A stretch of DNA of 42,554 nt from Tieghemiomyces parasiticus. Its lineage: Eukaryota; Kickxellomycota; Dimargaritomycetes; Dimargaritales; Dimargaritaceae. Positions within the stretch are counted from its first letter, which is position 1. Each line of letters starts with the position of its first letter. Location: NCBI GenBank assembly GCA_027575765.1, contig JANBPT010000347.1:1-42554 (forward strand), read 5' to 3'. Shown here one piece after another: positions 24,647 through 36,108 of the stretch. Made by a program: the position numbers and the translations under genes. Below the pieces are notes generated by a model. It worked only from the letters and a program-made list of their open reading frames with translations, was not told the DNA's origin and did not search any database.

Positions 24647-27600
24647 ATGCAGTTGAAAACCATCGACCGCACGGCCATACCGGCCTGGTGCCCCTCTCAG
24701 CGACACACTTACATCGCCACGGGCACCGCCGCCGGCGCCCTGGATGCATCCTTCTCCAACACCAGCCATCTTGAAATCTACCAGCTGGACGGCCCTGAGG
24801 CGGTTCCGCAGCCCCCGCCCGCTGCCACGGACCCCAACGACTTTGACTTCTCTCAGGTCGCGGCCCCAGCCTCTTCGTGGGGTCCCGTGGCCACTGTAGC
24901 CAGCTCGGCCCGTTTCAACCGCCTGCTGTGGTCTGTTCCCGTCAAGGATCGAACCCTGGGCGTACTGGCCGGCGGAATGGCCAACGGCGAGCTCGTACTA
25001 TGGGACGCTCAGACCGTTATCAATGGCGCCGGTACCCCGGACGCCGAGGCTACCACCGCCGATCCGGTGGTGTTCCGCAGCAACAACCACACCGGAGCCC
25101 TGGCTGGCATGGATTTCAACAACCAACAGAAGCACGTCCTAGCCACTGGCGCCGGCAACGGCGAAATCTACATCTGGGACTTGGAGACTCCGGCCAAGCC
25201 CTACAGCCCCGGCCCGCGGTCGACTAAGCTAGAGGACGTGACCTCGTTGGCATGGAACAACCAGGTCACCCACATCCTGGCCTCCGCCTCGACCACCGGG
25301 TACACGGTGATCTGGGACCTTAAGAACCGTCGCGAAGTGATGAGCCTATCCTACGCCCAGCAACTGCAGATGCCCGGCTTAGTGGGTGGCGGTAACGGCA
25401 GTGGCCGGCGCGGCGTGACGGCCGTGGCCTGGAACCCAGACAACGCTACTCAGCTCGTCACCGCCACAGAAGACGACCAGAACCCCGTAGTAATGATGTG
25501 GGATCTGCGCAACGCCCAGGCGCCGGAGCGTATCTTCAGCGGCCATTCTAAGGGCATCCTGTCGCTATCGTGGTGTAAGATGGACGCCGACCTGCTCTTC
25601 TCGAGTGGAAAGGACAACCGCACCATCTGCTGGAATCCAACCCGCGGTGAGATGGTTGGCGAGCTCCCTGTCAGCTCCAACTGGGTCTTTGATGTACAAG
25701 TCAACCAACACAACCCCAACCTGCTCAGTACCGCCTCGTTCGACGGAAAGATCGCCATTCATTCTCTGCAGTCCACTAACGAGGGCGAGGACGTGAGTGC
25801 AACCGCTGCCACGGCAGGTCAGCCCACCGACGACCCCTTCGCGGCAGCCATCTACTCGGCCAGCGCCACCTCGTCCTTCTCACTCAAGCAGCCCCCTAAG
25901 TGGTACCGCCGCCCTGTGGGCGCCAGCTTTGGGTTCGGTAACCAGCTGGTACACTTTGGCGCGCCCTCGGAAGCCGCCCGGGCTACCGCCACCACCATGG
26001 GAACGGCTGTGCCGCATACCGTGACCATCTCGACGGTCGTGACCGATAAGCCCCTCCTCTGTCATGCTCTGGAACTTGAGGGCGCCCTCGAAACCAATGC
26101 GGTCGGCGAGTTTTGCGAGCAGCGGATCCGGGCCTCCTCTTCCCCCTTAGAGGCTAAGAACTGGCGGGTGCTGAAGCTCCTGTTTGAGAATGACGCCCGC
26201 GACAAGCTGGTGAGATTCCTCGGGTTCGATAAAGAGGAGCTACGTGCTCGCGTTCAGGCTGCCCTAGCTCGCTCTGCAAGCGAGGAAACTCCTACCGCCA
26301 CCGAGATGGCACTCCCAACCGCGCTCGCCGAGGAGGCGACCTCCACCGTGCCCACCGATGATACCGCTGCCGCCCCTGGCGCGGAGGTACCCGACCTGAG
26401 CGGTGAGCTAGGGGATCTGACCGTGGAGGATGAGGCCCCGGCCGACGGTGTTGCGGAACCCACTACGGAGGCCGCTGCTACCACCGAGGCCAATCCCTTC
26501 GCCACCAGCGGTGCCGCCGGCGGTGATTTTTTCGAACAGGACTTTGCCGCACCGCTCGCGGACATTGATGCCGCCCCGACTTCCACCGCTCCCGTCACCA
26601 CCTCGTCCACCACCACTACAGCCCCGCTCTGGACCACCCCGCTTCAGCTTAATCTGGCCGAAGGGGGTCTGGACGGCTTGATCACCGAGGCCGTCCTAAT
26701 CGGCGACTTTGACCGCGCCGTGGAGGTCTGCTTGCGCAACGACCGATTCGCTGACGCTCTGATCCTGGCCTCGTGTGGCGGGGCTGACCTGCTCGCCCGT
26801 ACTCAGCAGGCCTACTTTGCTCAGCAAGGTCAGCGGGCATCCTACCTGCGTCTGCTGCACGGCGTCGTCAGCGGCGACCTTAGTGACGTCGTGGAACACG
26901 CTGCCATCCACGAGTGGGACCAGATCCTGGTTCTCCTGTGCACCTACGCCCAGGGCGAACAGTTCAGCACTTTATCCGAGAAACTGGGCGCGCGCCTGGA
27001 GACGGCCTGGCAAACTCAGAGCCCTGGTAACGCCAACAGCACCCTGCTGCAGGCCGCGGTGGTGTGTTACCTGGCGGCCGGCAGCCTGGACAGCGTGGTC
27101 AAGATTTGGCTGTACCTCCAGAAGATGCAAGTCGACGAGGAGGTGGCCGGCGGCGCTATTGACAGCCCTGAGAACCCCGAGGTGCGTGCGGTGGCCCTAC
27201 AGAACCTAGTGGAGAAGGTATCGGTGTTCCGCAAGGCGGTTGATTACATTGATACCGCCGTTGAGACCCCGCTGGGCTCTGCTGTCCGCAATCCGGCCGA
27301 GGATCCCGCCACGGAATCGGCCGGTGGCCGCTCCACCTTCACACTGGCGCCGCTCTACGACATTTACCTGGACTATGCGCAGTGGCTCATAGTGCAGGGC
27401 CAGGGCGCCATTGCCGCCAAGTACGTCAAGAGGACCCCGGACGATTACTACCGGCCCACCGCTACAGGCCAAAATGCGCTGGCCATCCTGAAGGACCGGC
27501 TATACCAGGCCGGGTACCTGGGCGGCGACGCCAACGTACCCCCGTCGTTCCCGTTCGACCCGCTCGAGGTGGGCGCCGATGGCCAGACCCACCAGCCCTC

Positions 27601-29323
27601 GGCCGCCGAGTCGTACCCGCAGTCCTCGGCCTACGATACGGCCGCCGCCACTGCCCCGACCGGCAACGCGTACTCGGCCGCCGGTTACGGCGCTCAGGAC
27701 TACGGCCACTACCCATCGACTACGGCTCAGCCCAGTTACGGCCAACCGCCGGCCTCGCAGGTTCCCGCCGCGGGTCATTATGGTCACTATGGGGCGTACG
27801 GTGATAACAGCGCGGCCACTTCAGGCTACCCTGCCCCCACGCAGCAGTACCCCGCCGCCACCCAACATCACGCCGCCACTGGCTACGGCTACGGTCAGGC
27901 TTACCAGCAGTCTGAACCAACCCCAGGCTACGGTGCCGTACCCAATCCGATCGCGCCTTTCCCCAACCAAAATACGGGGTATGCGAACCAGGCTCCCGCC
28001 GCTGACACGCCCGCCGCTGGGCCCCCGCCGTCCCAGCAGCGTAACTTACCGGCCTACCACGACCCACCTACGCTTGCCATGAACCGTAAGCGCAACCCTT
28101 CGGCCTCTAAGGCCGCACCCATCGTTGCTCCCTTTCCCAACGCCCAGCCCTCTGCTCCCACGCCCGGATCCGCCCCGTCCGTCGGTCCGCCCAGCAGCCA
28201 CGGTGGTCCCGGTTCGCGCATTACTTCGCCTCCGCCTCCTCCGCCGACAGGAGCCCGGCCCCCGCAGCGTGCCTACCGTACCAGCATCAGCAAGCCTGCC
28301 CCGGCCTCCCCGTCCACACAACCCCCACCCCCACCGCAGTCCGGCTACGGCCCTCCGCCATCTGGCTACCCTGGCCCGCCGCCCAGTGCTGGTCAGCCAC
28401 GCCCTCAGCCTACCCCGTACCATCCTCCTCATCAGGGTGGCCCGCGTCCTGGTCCGCCACCACACCATCATAACCCGTCTGGTTATCCGTCCCAGCCTCA
28501 GGCCCCCCAGCAGCAGCAGCAGCAGCCTCCACCACCACCGACTGCGCAGTACCCGTCGCAACCCTCAGCTTATGGCCAGGGACCACCGCCACCGCCGCCT
28601 ACCGCGCAGCCCCGGCCACCTCCAGGTTCCGGCGCGGTGCGCCCACCACCCTCGGGTTATACTCCGCGACCTTCGCACCCGGGGCCTGCCGGAACCCCAG
28701 GGTACCCGTCGGCCCGCCCCGTACCGCCGCGCGGCCCACCGAGCCAGGCTGGTCCGCCTTCGTCGCAGCAGCCGGCCGGTGGCCCTTACCCGCCGCCCAG
28801 CGGAGCCCACCACCACCACCCGCACCCGGGGTACCCTCGGGCGGGCACCCCTCAGTCGGTCGCCCAGCAGCGTGCCCACACGCCCTCGGTCTCGCGGCCG
28901 GGCACACCTTCGGCTGCCGGTCCCGGCGCCGCCGCCGCCGCCTCCTCCTCATCCCCTGCCAACCACGGCGGCAAGTACCCTCCGGGTGACCGTTCACACA
29001 TTCCGGACGGCCAAAAGATTATCTTTACGGCCCTCACCGCGGGCCTGCAGCAGGCCCGTGCGGTAGCCGGACCGACGCAGAAACGCATGATGGACGATAC
29101 CGAAAAGCGCCTGCACCAGTTGTTTGACCTGATGAACTGCGGTGATCTGCCGGCGTCCCTAGAGGAACCACTCACGGCACTGGCGCACGCCCTCCAGAAC
29201 CGGGATTTCAACCAGGCCCATCAGGTATACCTCAAGCTGATCCATAGTAATTTTGATTCGTCCCAGCGGTGGATGATGGGCGTTAAGCGCCTGGTGGAGA
29301 CGCTCAAGTCGGTTTCCGGATAG
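24647..29323 (+). CDS. SEC31: COPII coat outer-shell protein Sec31
   Basis: One uninterrupted exon of 1558 aa. The ATG at 24647 was chosen because MQLKTIDRTAIPAWCPSQ matches the usual Sec31 start; the open frame upstream is not family-like. Sec31 pairs with Sec13 to form the outer cage of ER-derived COPII vesicles and stimulates Sar1 GTP hydrolysis via Sec23. Layout: WD40 propeller (about 1-400, for example VIWDLKNRREVMSL and MMWDLRNAQAPE), an acidic Ala/Thr-rich linker (about 540-670), the alpha-solenoid ACE1 element (about 675-950, GLITEAVLIGDFDRAVEVCL), and a very long Pro/Gln/Tyr/Gly-rich segment (about 970-1440, with polyP and a Q6 run) that carries Sar1/Sec23-binding sites in the family. 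It ends in a helical Sec31/SRA1-type domain (about 1448-1558). Lack of introns is notable beside its split neighbours. Confidence 0.97.
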   Translation: MQLKTIDRTAIPAWCPSQRHTYIATGTAAGALDASFSNTSHLEIYQLDGPEAVPQPPPAATDPNDFDFSQVAAPASSWGPVATVASSARFNRLLWSVPVKDRTLGVLAGGMANGELVLWDAQTVINGAGTPDAEATTADPVVFRSNNHTGALAGMDFNNQQKHVLATGAGNGEIYIWDLETPAKPYSPGPRSTKLEDVTSLAWNNQVTHILASASTTGYTVIWDLKNRREVMSLSYAQQLQMPGLVGGGNGSGRRGVTAVAWNPDNATQLVTATEDDQNPVVMMWDLRNAQAPERIFSGHSKGILSLSWCKMDADLLFSSGKDNRTICWNPTRGEMVGELPVSSNWVFDVQVNQHNPNLLSTASFDGKIAIHSLQSTNEGEDVSATAATAGQPTDDPFAAAIYSASATSSFSLKQPPKWYRRPVGASFGFGNQLVHFGAPSEAARATATTMGTAVPHTVTISTVVTDKPLLCHALELEGALETNAVGEFCEQRIRASSSPLEAKNWRVLKLLFENDARDKLVRFLGFDKEELRARVQAALARSASEETPTATEMALPTALAEEATSTVPTDDTAAAPGAEVPDLSGELGDLTVEDEAPADGVAEPTTEAAATTEANPFATSGAAGGDFFEQDFAAPLADIDAAPTSTAPVTTSSTTTTAPLWTTPLQLNLAEGGLDGLITEAVLIGDFDRAVEVCLRNDRFADALILASCGGADLLARTQQAYFAQQGQRASYLRLLHGVVSGDLSDVVEHAAIHEWDQILVLLCTYAQGEQFSTLSEKLGARLETAWQTQSPGNANSTLLQAAVVCYLAAGSLDSVVKIWLYLQKMQVDEEVAGGAIDSPENPEVRAVALQNLVEKVSVFRKAVDYIDTAVETPLGSAVRNPAEDPATESAGGRSTFTLAPLYDIYLDYAQWLIVQGQGAIAAKYVKRTPDDYYRPTATGQNALAILKDRLYQAGYLGGDANVPPSFPFDPLEVGADGQTHQPSAAESYPQSSAYDTAAATAPTGNAYSAAGYGAQDYGHYPSTTAQPSYGQPPASQVPAAGHYGHYGAYGDNSAATSGYPAPTQQYPAATQHHAATGYGYGQAYQQSEPTPGYGAVPNPIAPFPNQNTGYANQAPAADTPAAGPPPSQQRNLPAYHDPPTLAMNRKRNPSASKAAPIVAPFPNAQPSAPTPGSAPSVGPPSSHGGPGSRITSPPPPPPTGARPPQRAYRTSISKPAPASPSTQPPPPPQSGYGPPPSGYPGPPPSAGQPRPQPTPYHPPHQGGPRPGPPPHHHNPSGYPSQPQAPQQQQQQPPPPPTAQYPSQPSAYGQGPPPPPPTAQPRPPPGSGAVRPPPSGYTPRPSHPGPAGTPGYPSARPVPPRGPPSQAGPPSSQQPAGGPYPPPSGAHHHHPHPGYPRAGTPQSVAQQRAHTPSVSRPGTPSAAGPGAAAAASSSSPANHGGKYPPGDRSHIPDGQKIIFTALTAGLQQARAVAGPTQKRMMDDTEKRLHQLFDLMNCGDLPASLEEPLTALAHALQNRDFNQAHQVYLKLIHSNFDSSQRWMMGVKRLVETLKSVSG

Positions 29324-30122
29324 AAACCGAGAATGAGGTCATGTACGGGCGGTGCGCATGGGTAGGGGAGAGAGAGGGAGGGAGGGAGGGGAGGATGCCT
29401 TTTGTCCCTTCGCATCCCCCTCTGTTTTTGTTTTGTTTTTTTCACTTTTTAACCCCCCCCCCCTCCTTCCCTCCTGGTCTCTTCAACCCTGACCATTTTA
29501 TTCTTTTTTTGTCAGCTTTATTTTAACTCTACTGCCGGGATTGCACGTCAAGTTTTCCTAATCGCTCTATTTATTTCATCGCAAGTGGCTTTGATCTTTT
29601 TTAAGCGAGGTGTGATCTTTCTTCCTGGCCAAAGGTTATATTTTTTTCTGCCGGTTTTACTGCTTATTAAATAGTGTATGTCATCTAAACGTTGGTCAGA
29701 TATCGTCTTGGTACGGTAAAGGTACCCATTTGATGGATATCTCCCTCACTTGGTAAACCATACGGTATGGGGCTGGCCCAACTAGGGTATAATTCCCTCT
29801 CACCTGCCCGTAGCCAGGAATACCCAACCCGCATGGCGCGCCATGGGCAGCTTGGTGACTCCCTTTCCCAGCCCACTTTTACCTGCACCGACAGCTACCC
29901 GGTTACAGGCATAGGCCAATGTCCCACCCCACCCACTGTACCTGCTTCGCTACGATATGGTCACTGGTAGACCACGATTATGACTTCATTAACCGCCAGA
30001 GCGCCGTACTTTTCAACTCTCCGCTCCCACTCCCCACATTTTTATTACGACCAACTCTCTACTTGTACACTTCTTGCACAATGGTGCTCTAAAGTTGTGA
30101 CTGTCTAGCTTTGCCTTCTCTC
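29324..30122. other. Spacer between SEC31 and prephenate dehydratase gene
   Basis: Contains a purine run of GAGA/GGGA units (29366-29393) and a C/T homopolymer zone (29430-29470) in the SEC31 3' flank, then the promoter region of the next gene. No gene is supported. Confidence 0.4.
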
Positions 30123-31728
30123 ATGAACGACAGTCGTATGGTGGACTCGGAGTTGCGCATCGGTTTCCATGTAAGTAGAAGAAGAAAAAAAACAACCAGG
30201 GGATGAAGTGGTAGCCCGCGGATGCCTATTGAACTGGCATTTGGACATGCGGGGGCCTAGGGACTCGAAAGCGCCCTTGTGGACATCTGGGGACCGAGGG
30301 ACTCCAACCTGTACTTCCCGGGAGAGAATGGAAGGGAGGGGGGATATACGTGGGATTACGCCGCTTCTTCCCAACCCATACGAGGGTTCCCTCATGTACA
30401 CCGAACGTACGAGCGCCACTCATAACTTCATTACTAGCCCTATTTAATTGTTACGCCCTGGTGAACCTCGACGGTTGATGACGACGACGACTCCCCCATA
30501 GGGTGTGCGTGGGGCCTTGGCCGAGAGTGCCATCCAGAGCATGTTTACCACCCACGCAGCGACGGCATTCCGAAATAAGACGTTGGTGACAGCGCCCTAC
30601 GAAACCATTGACCGAGTAAGTCAGGTATAAGAGGCTACTCTCCGATGGAGGCCTTAATAGACACCATCCCTTGGCAATAGAGAGGGAAAGCTGGGAGATA
30701 GAGGGCCACCCCCTCCTAACGGTGGCTGTCTCCCCTTCTCCCCCCACCCGCCCGCACTTCACCACCAGCTCTTTGTTGCGCTCAGGAACTCCGAGGTCGA
30801 CCAGATTATGCTTCCGGTCGAGAATGCACGATCGGGTACGCTACACACGACCATGGACCGGCTGATTACGAGCCGGCCACCGGTGCATATCGCGGGCGAG
30901 TATGTTTACGACGAACCCTACTGTCTCGTAGCGCCCGCGGGGGCGACGTTGGACAGTATCACCGAGATCCACAGTCATCCGCACGTGCTGGACCAATGCC
31001 ACGAGAATTTGACGATGCTGCTGCCCAGTGGGAACAGCCGGCGGGTCGCCCGTGTCCAGGGGGAAAGTACAGCGTCCTGCGCGAAACGGGTTTCCGACCT
31101 TACCCGGCGGGATCACCTGTCAAGGTTACAGCATATGCGGCTAGTCGACCCCACCCGCGCCCCCGCACCCCCGACGACCGTGGGGTGTGCACCGAGTAGC
31201 CACCCGGGTTGCCCCGACGATAGCCACGGACCCTACGGTCAGGAGCGCCCGGGCCGCCAGCACCATCACCATGTTTATGGCAACCTACCCCACCGGGCGG
31301 CCATCGCCAGCCGCTCAGCGGCCGCCCTCTATGACCTTCAAGTCCTGATCGACTCGGTCGTTCCGGAACCCCACTCCTCCCAAACCCGCTATGTCCTCGT
31401 AGCCCAATCCCCAGTGCACCCGGAACCCCATCAGACACCTAAAACCTCGCTGGCCATCACGGTGGCCAACCGCGCCGGGTCGCTCTACAAAGTCCTGGCC
31501 TGCTTTGCTCTGCGCGACGTTAACGTATGCAAGCTCGAGTCCCGGCCTTCGCGTCGGGCAACCGGTCGTAGTCGGCTGTCCACCCCCTGGGAATATACGC
31601 TGTATTTGGATGTCGACGGGTCGGCGACCGTGGATGAGCCCGTGAGGTGCGCCATCAATCACCTTAGGGAGTTTGCCGAGCGGGTGCAAGTGTTGGGGTC
31701 GTATCCGCGGTACACACCAATGAACTAG
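30123..31728 (+). CDS. PHA2: Prephenate dehydratase with C-terminal ACT domain
   Basis: Three exons, 30123-30170, 30502-30615 and 30769-31728, all phase 0, give 373 aa. Introns are 331 nt (GTAAGT...CATAG) and 153 nt (GTAAGT...ACCAG). The enzyme converts prephenate to phenylpyruvate in phenylalanine synthesis. The joined N-terminus reads LRIGFHGVRGALAESA, followed by LFVALRNSEVDQIMLPVENARSGTL, IHSHPHVLDQC, HRAAIASRSAAALYDLQVL and the substrate motif TRYVLV (TRF in most homologs). The ACT domain (about 280-373) has ITVANRAGSLYKVLACF and the ESRP motif that mediates feedback by phenylalanine. An insert of about 55 residues (around 31105-31285, Pro/His-rich) interrupts the catalytic domain and could be a low-complexity insertion or, less likely, an unrecognised in-frame intron. 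Confidence 0.93.
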
Positions 31729-32768
31729 ATGGAGAAAAAAAAGAATCGAAACCCCAGGGGAGCGGTGCCTGTTGTCGCGTGATAGATGTGGTGATGGTGA
31801 TGAAGTACCGTCGTGACCATGGTGCCTATGGCAGAATTAAGGGTCTAAAAGGGGGGGGCTCTCATTAGGACTGGGTAGGGGGCAGGGGAGGGGACGTGGT
31901 TATCAGTTCTATGGCGATATTATTTTGAATTGCTATCCTTAGGTGGTACCCAGGTCGATACAGCGGATGTCCCCGGTAGAGGTAATAGCCATGAAATAAG
32001 GTCAGCAGATGACGGCAAGGGACGATGTCGAGGTGACCCCAGTTCACCCGATCACCTTGCGTCAGTGATATCCCACCGTCGGAAACTGAATCTCTGAATT
32101 GGGCGGTTCCTTGATAACCGCCCCCAGTCCGGCGAGAAGGATTGGTGGCGGCTCTGTGTCAATGTAGATGGTCGGATCGGCTCGCTATTTACTGGCTCGG
32201 GTAGCATTTATAAGGTGCGTATATGGAGGCGATATGGGTGGGTAAGACGTAGGGATCAGCCTGGCATGTCCCTGCTCTGTGTCCAGTGGAGGGGGAGAAT
32301 AGTTCGGACCATTGGCCACATTAAGTCGATCCTTCTTTCTGCTGCATATTTCTCGAGTAGCGTGGGTTGACTGGTTGCCCCCCCCCCATTTGACGTTTGG
32401 TCAAGTAGGGGGACTCGGAGGTCGTAATGATGATAGGACTAGTGCTGGGGTCAACCACCGAGGGCTCCAGACCCAGGCTGTGAATTAGCTGGGCCTCGAA
32501 AATCTTGCTAATGGAAGATACAGTTATCCGGCAATACCGCCTCAATATGGGTGAAGCCAGCGGTAGCGACAGTCGCCGGGTATAGGTAGATTAAGGACAG
32601 GGCGCTAAATATATATCTCTCTCTTGTAACTGGCGGAGATGGATAATTGCGAGCTTCGTGGTACAACTGGTGTGGATTCCTTGGTGAAGTGTATGTAGGG
32701 CAGTGAGAGAAATATTACGAGAGAGTGTCGATCGGCCAGCTGAACCCGAAGGGAGTCAGTCGGCCGTT

Positions 32769-32786
32769 TGTGTGTGTGTGTGTGTG
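32769..32786. repeat. (TG)9 microsatellite
   Basis: Nine TG units in the long spacer. Confidence 0.9.
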
Positions 32787-34756
32787 CACTAGCCAGCGTG
32801 ACCTTTCAATCCTGTCGTGATCAGCAGTAGATTGTAAATAACAACAGAAAGGAAGGGGAAACGGCGAGGGCTACGGGGTTGCCGGTTAGAAGTAGTCCGA
32901 GGGACGGAGCTGGCAAGCCAGGGGCTCCATGGCAACTTATGTATACCTCTCACCCTCCCCCCGGGCGTGGTCAAGCAGTGACCGGGGGCCAAGCCGACGG
33001 AAGGGATAGGGCGCCACAAACCAATGGTGGCTTGACCCCGCAGGGCAATGGCGGGAGATACGGAGTCTGGCAGAGCATCGACCGCTCGGATATCCCATGA
33101 TCCGGCTGATCCCATAGTCACCACCTAATCCAGGGCCCGATATGTCTATAACCCGTACCTTGAGTTGGGGAGGTAAGAAGATGGCCGGCTGGCTGGGTTG
33201 AAGCCTCCCCCTCCCAGATCTGGGCAGGGAGGCAATCTGGACCTATATGCCCTGGCGTGACGTGTTGGCCTCCTTACTAGGCAGTCTTCGTTCATGGGCA
33301 ATGGAAAACAAGCCGCTAAAGGCGGGAGGTGTAATAACTAGCCATGGGCGGTCAGGCAGGGGGGAGAACCAGGGAACTCAGCTGTCCTGCTATCAAGGAG
33401 GCACTGGCCAGGGGGTGAATCAGTCTCCATGGGCTATTGGGTGTGGGCTGGACGAGGAGGAGTAGCAATGAATTATATGTACTTTGACTTACAAGTGGAG
33501 GATAAGGGGCGGTGTTTGGTGGGATTTCGCTGTAACCATGCACCTTTTGCGTTGGGAGGAAGGCTGGGACAAGCCCAAAGACAGCATGGCTGGGCTGGAG
33601 CAGCGGGTAGTCGTCATGGTAAGATACCAGCCTGGCCGGGACAATCCGACTTCCACAAGCATCGCATTTGCACACAGCCGGTAATTCTGACGGGGGAGTT
33701 GAAGCCGAATCAATTGGATATCTTCCGTTGCAACGAGCCAGGGACTGCCTCAGGGTGGGCGGCTCCGGCGGGAGACCACAGCTGCCAAGCCGGCCGACGG
33801 CGGTGTGGTGAAGTGAAGCTGGGAGACTGGAAGCCGGGTGATTTAATGTATGAGCTCCTAGCTGCCAGGGAGCACAGTGGCCCCCGAGGTGAATAGGCCC
33901 CAGACCGCAGAACAGTAGCGGTTAGAGCGGGAAGGAGAAGAGGTACGGGAGGGTGGAAGCCGGGCGTCACAGGCGGGAACGATCTCCAAACCCACCGATG
34001 CCTATTTAGGGCATGCTAATGAAAATGCCGCACACTTACCCCGACCACGGCCGCTGGTGACCATGTGAGGGGCCGCCACGGGGCCCGGCCCATCGGTCCC
34101 GCCGAGGGGAGGGAGGGGTACTTTTTTTTTTACCTGGCTACCATCACGGCCGCCATGTGTTGCCACTTTAGGCTCGGAGGGACCATGCGTGGGTTAGAGC
34201 CTATGGCACCTTGCCCCCCGGCACAAGTACCCGCGCTGCATTACGATCTGCCGCTGCCGGCCCCCCGATGTAGCGCACACATGGCTGGCACGACGGGGAT
34301 GGCGGGCTGGAAGGCCCGGCAAATATTTACCGCCCTCGGTCATCCTTCAAGCTCCTTCCACAACAGCCTCGTAGTCAAGACGGCATGGCCCGTGTAAGCC
34401 TTTGTTTGGCCCCGATTAGACTTTGTATGGTGGCTTTGGGGCTCACCCATCTGGTTTTAACCATCAATCTATCCCCCCCTCATACTAAGTCTACTGGCAT
34501 TCCTCCCTCCCTTCTTACTGGGTCGTCCCTCCCATTTCCGAATTCCCCCGGCCACCTGGGACAGTGGGAAAGAGGGGGTAGACAGTGAGCATTCAGCCTC
34601 GTCTTCCAGTCCCCCGGATTGCGGCCTATGACAGGCTGCCTTGAATCTCCTCCGTCTTGCGCCGGCACCCGTATTCCTCCCCCTCTCTCCACTGGCAGCA
34701 TATATACCCTCCAGGTCATCGCACACCTCCGCTTGTGCGTCTATTTGTTTAACCAG

Positions 34757-34826
34757 CCCGTCTCTATGCGCTCCAAGCACCGTGTTATTTGCCCGTCTCT
34801 ATGCCATCTAAACACCGTGCTATTTA
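34757..34826 (+). repeat. 35-bp imperfect tandem duplication
   Basis: Unit 1 (34757-34791) and unit 2 (34792-34826) both begin CCCGTCTCTATGC and share ACCGTG.TATTT, with about six mismatches over 35 bases. It is directly adjacent, without a spacer, and lies in the pyrimidine-rich part of the long intergenic region. Confidence 0.85.
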
Positions 34827-36108
34827 CCCGCCCCCTCGGCCTGCCAACCATCATTAACCGTCCACCCACGTCGCTTTTTGCCATAGCCTCTTGGTCTACG
34901 GGCTACTGGTGTTTGTACCTCCCAAGCTTCAGCCTTACTGGTTCTTCGATGACCGCTCGGTCGCACACGCTTTGCGTCACCTTTGCCTAACCTTGCCATT
35001 GTGCAGGTCCACCGCCGCCGTTGGCCCAGCCTCCTCGTCGGGTGTGCAACCCTCGCTTCGCAACTCTGCTCCCGTCCGCTTCGGTTGGGCCCCTCACCCT
35101 TGCTCCGGTGTGTCCCTGAACGTCCTTGGGCGCCACGACCGTCCCCTGGGCCCGCCGCCAACTCCGCCGCAACGGTTCTCCTCGCTTCACGTGACCAGGC
35201 CACTCGTGTGCGCTGCCACTGTGTAGGTCGGCCCGTGCCTTCCGATGCCCTCTGCCGACGTCAACCGTTCCGAATCCTCCTAACGCCGCCGCCGCCTCCT
35301 TTCCATCCCCGGCCTTCACCACCGTCCATCCGTTTTTTTTTTCTCACAGTCTACTCGCCAGGGGCATCACTTTGTTGACTTCCCTACCCACCGACATCTG
35401 TTGGCTCGTTTTAGCAAAGTTGGAGCCGCCAAACTCTCCCCCACCTCTTTCTATATCCGTGTGCATAGAGCCCTGGCGACCATTGTCGCATACCTCTCAC
35501 TGACAGCGTGACCTGGCTCACTGCCTCCTCCCTCCCCACACACCCTCTCGACTCGGTCCCACTCTTCCTCCTCGCTGGGTTCCCCAAGCCGGAGTTTCCC
35601 CTTCCAGTTTCTGACCCCCCCTATATAGACTCACCCACGAGGACCTCCCGCCACCCCCTCCCCTCCCACTGCTATAACTGCTGCACTCACTTTCTTCAGT
35701 CCATTGATTTATCTCGCCCAACTTGTACATCCTGAACACTTTTACCCGACTTCTGACCCCTTCTCTCCCCCTATTTTCTCGGCCGTACTACGCGCGCCTA
35801 GCTTGTGCTCCTTTGTTATTGCGCCATTATTACATCGCTCCGCTGTCCAACCATATCAGGCCCCTTTTCTGTGCTACGCGCTTTAGCCTTTTTGCGCACT
35901 ACCCTTTCACCGTGGCGTGTCCCTAGGCAGCATTCCGCACGCCCCATTGGCCTCCCTCGCCGAGTGCTTTCCAACCCCTCCCCCCTTCCTGCTAGGCGAA
36001 TCGCCAGCCTGCTATCTAGGAGCATCCCTCCCGCTCAGCTTGCCCTCGACCCTACCCTCCCACCTCTGCCGTCTTACCTGTTCTCACCAGCCGGTTTTCC
36101 TCGCCACC

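Larger units (their letters stand above)
31729..36108. other. 4.4-kb spacer with no recognised gene
   Basis: Open frames up to 155 codons (33429-33896, plus) are present, but none shows a domain, signal peptide or convincing splice partner. The part before 34000 is purine-rich on the plus strand. From about 34400 to 36100 it is pyrimidine-rich, as in promoters and leaders elsewhere in the window. It could hide a rapidly evolving multi-exon gene or an untranslated RNA. Confidence 0.4.

Noticed and set aside
28125..29066. 313-codon plus-strand frame and several minus-strand frames of 100-170 codons inside SEC31
   Set aside because: They are Arg/Pro-rich shadows of the repetitive proline-rich segment of SEC31.
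33429..33896. 155-codon plus-strand frame in the long spacer
   Set aside because: Composition is Gly/Arg/Trp-rich without motif, and overlapping frames of similar quality occur on both strands.
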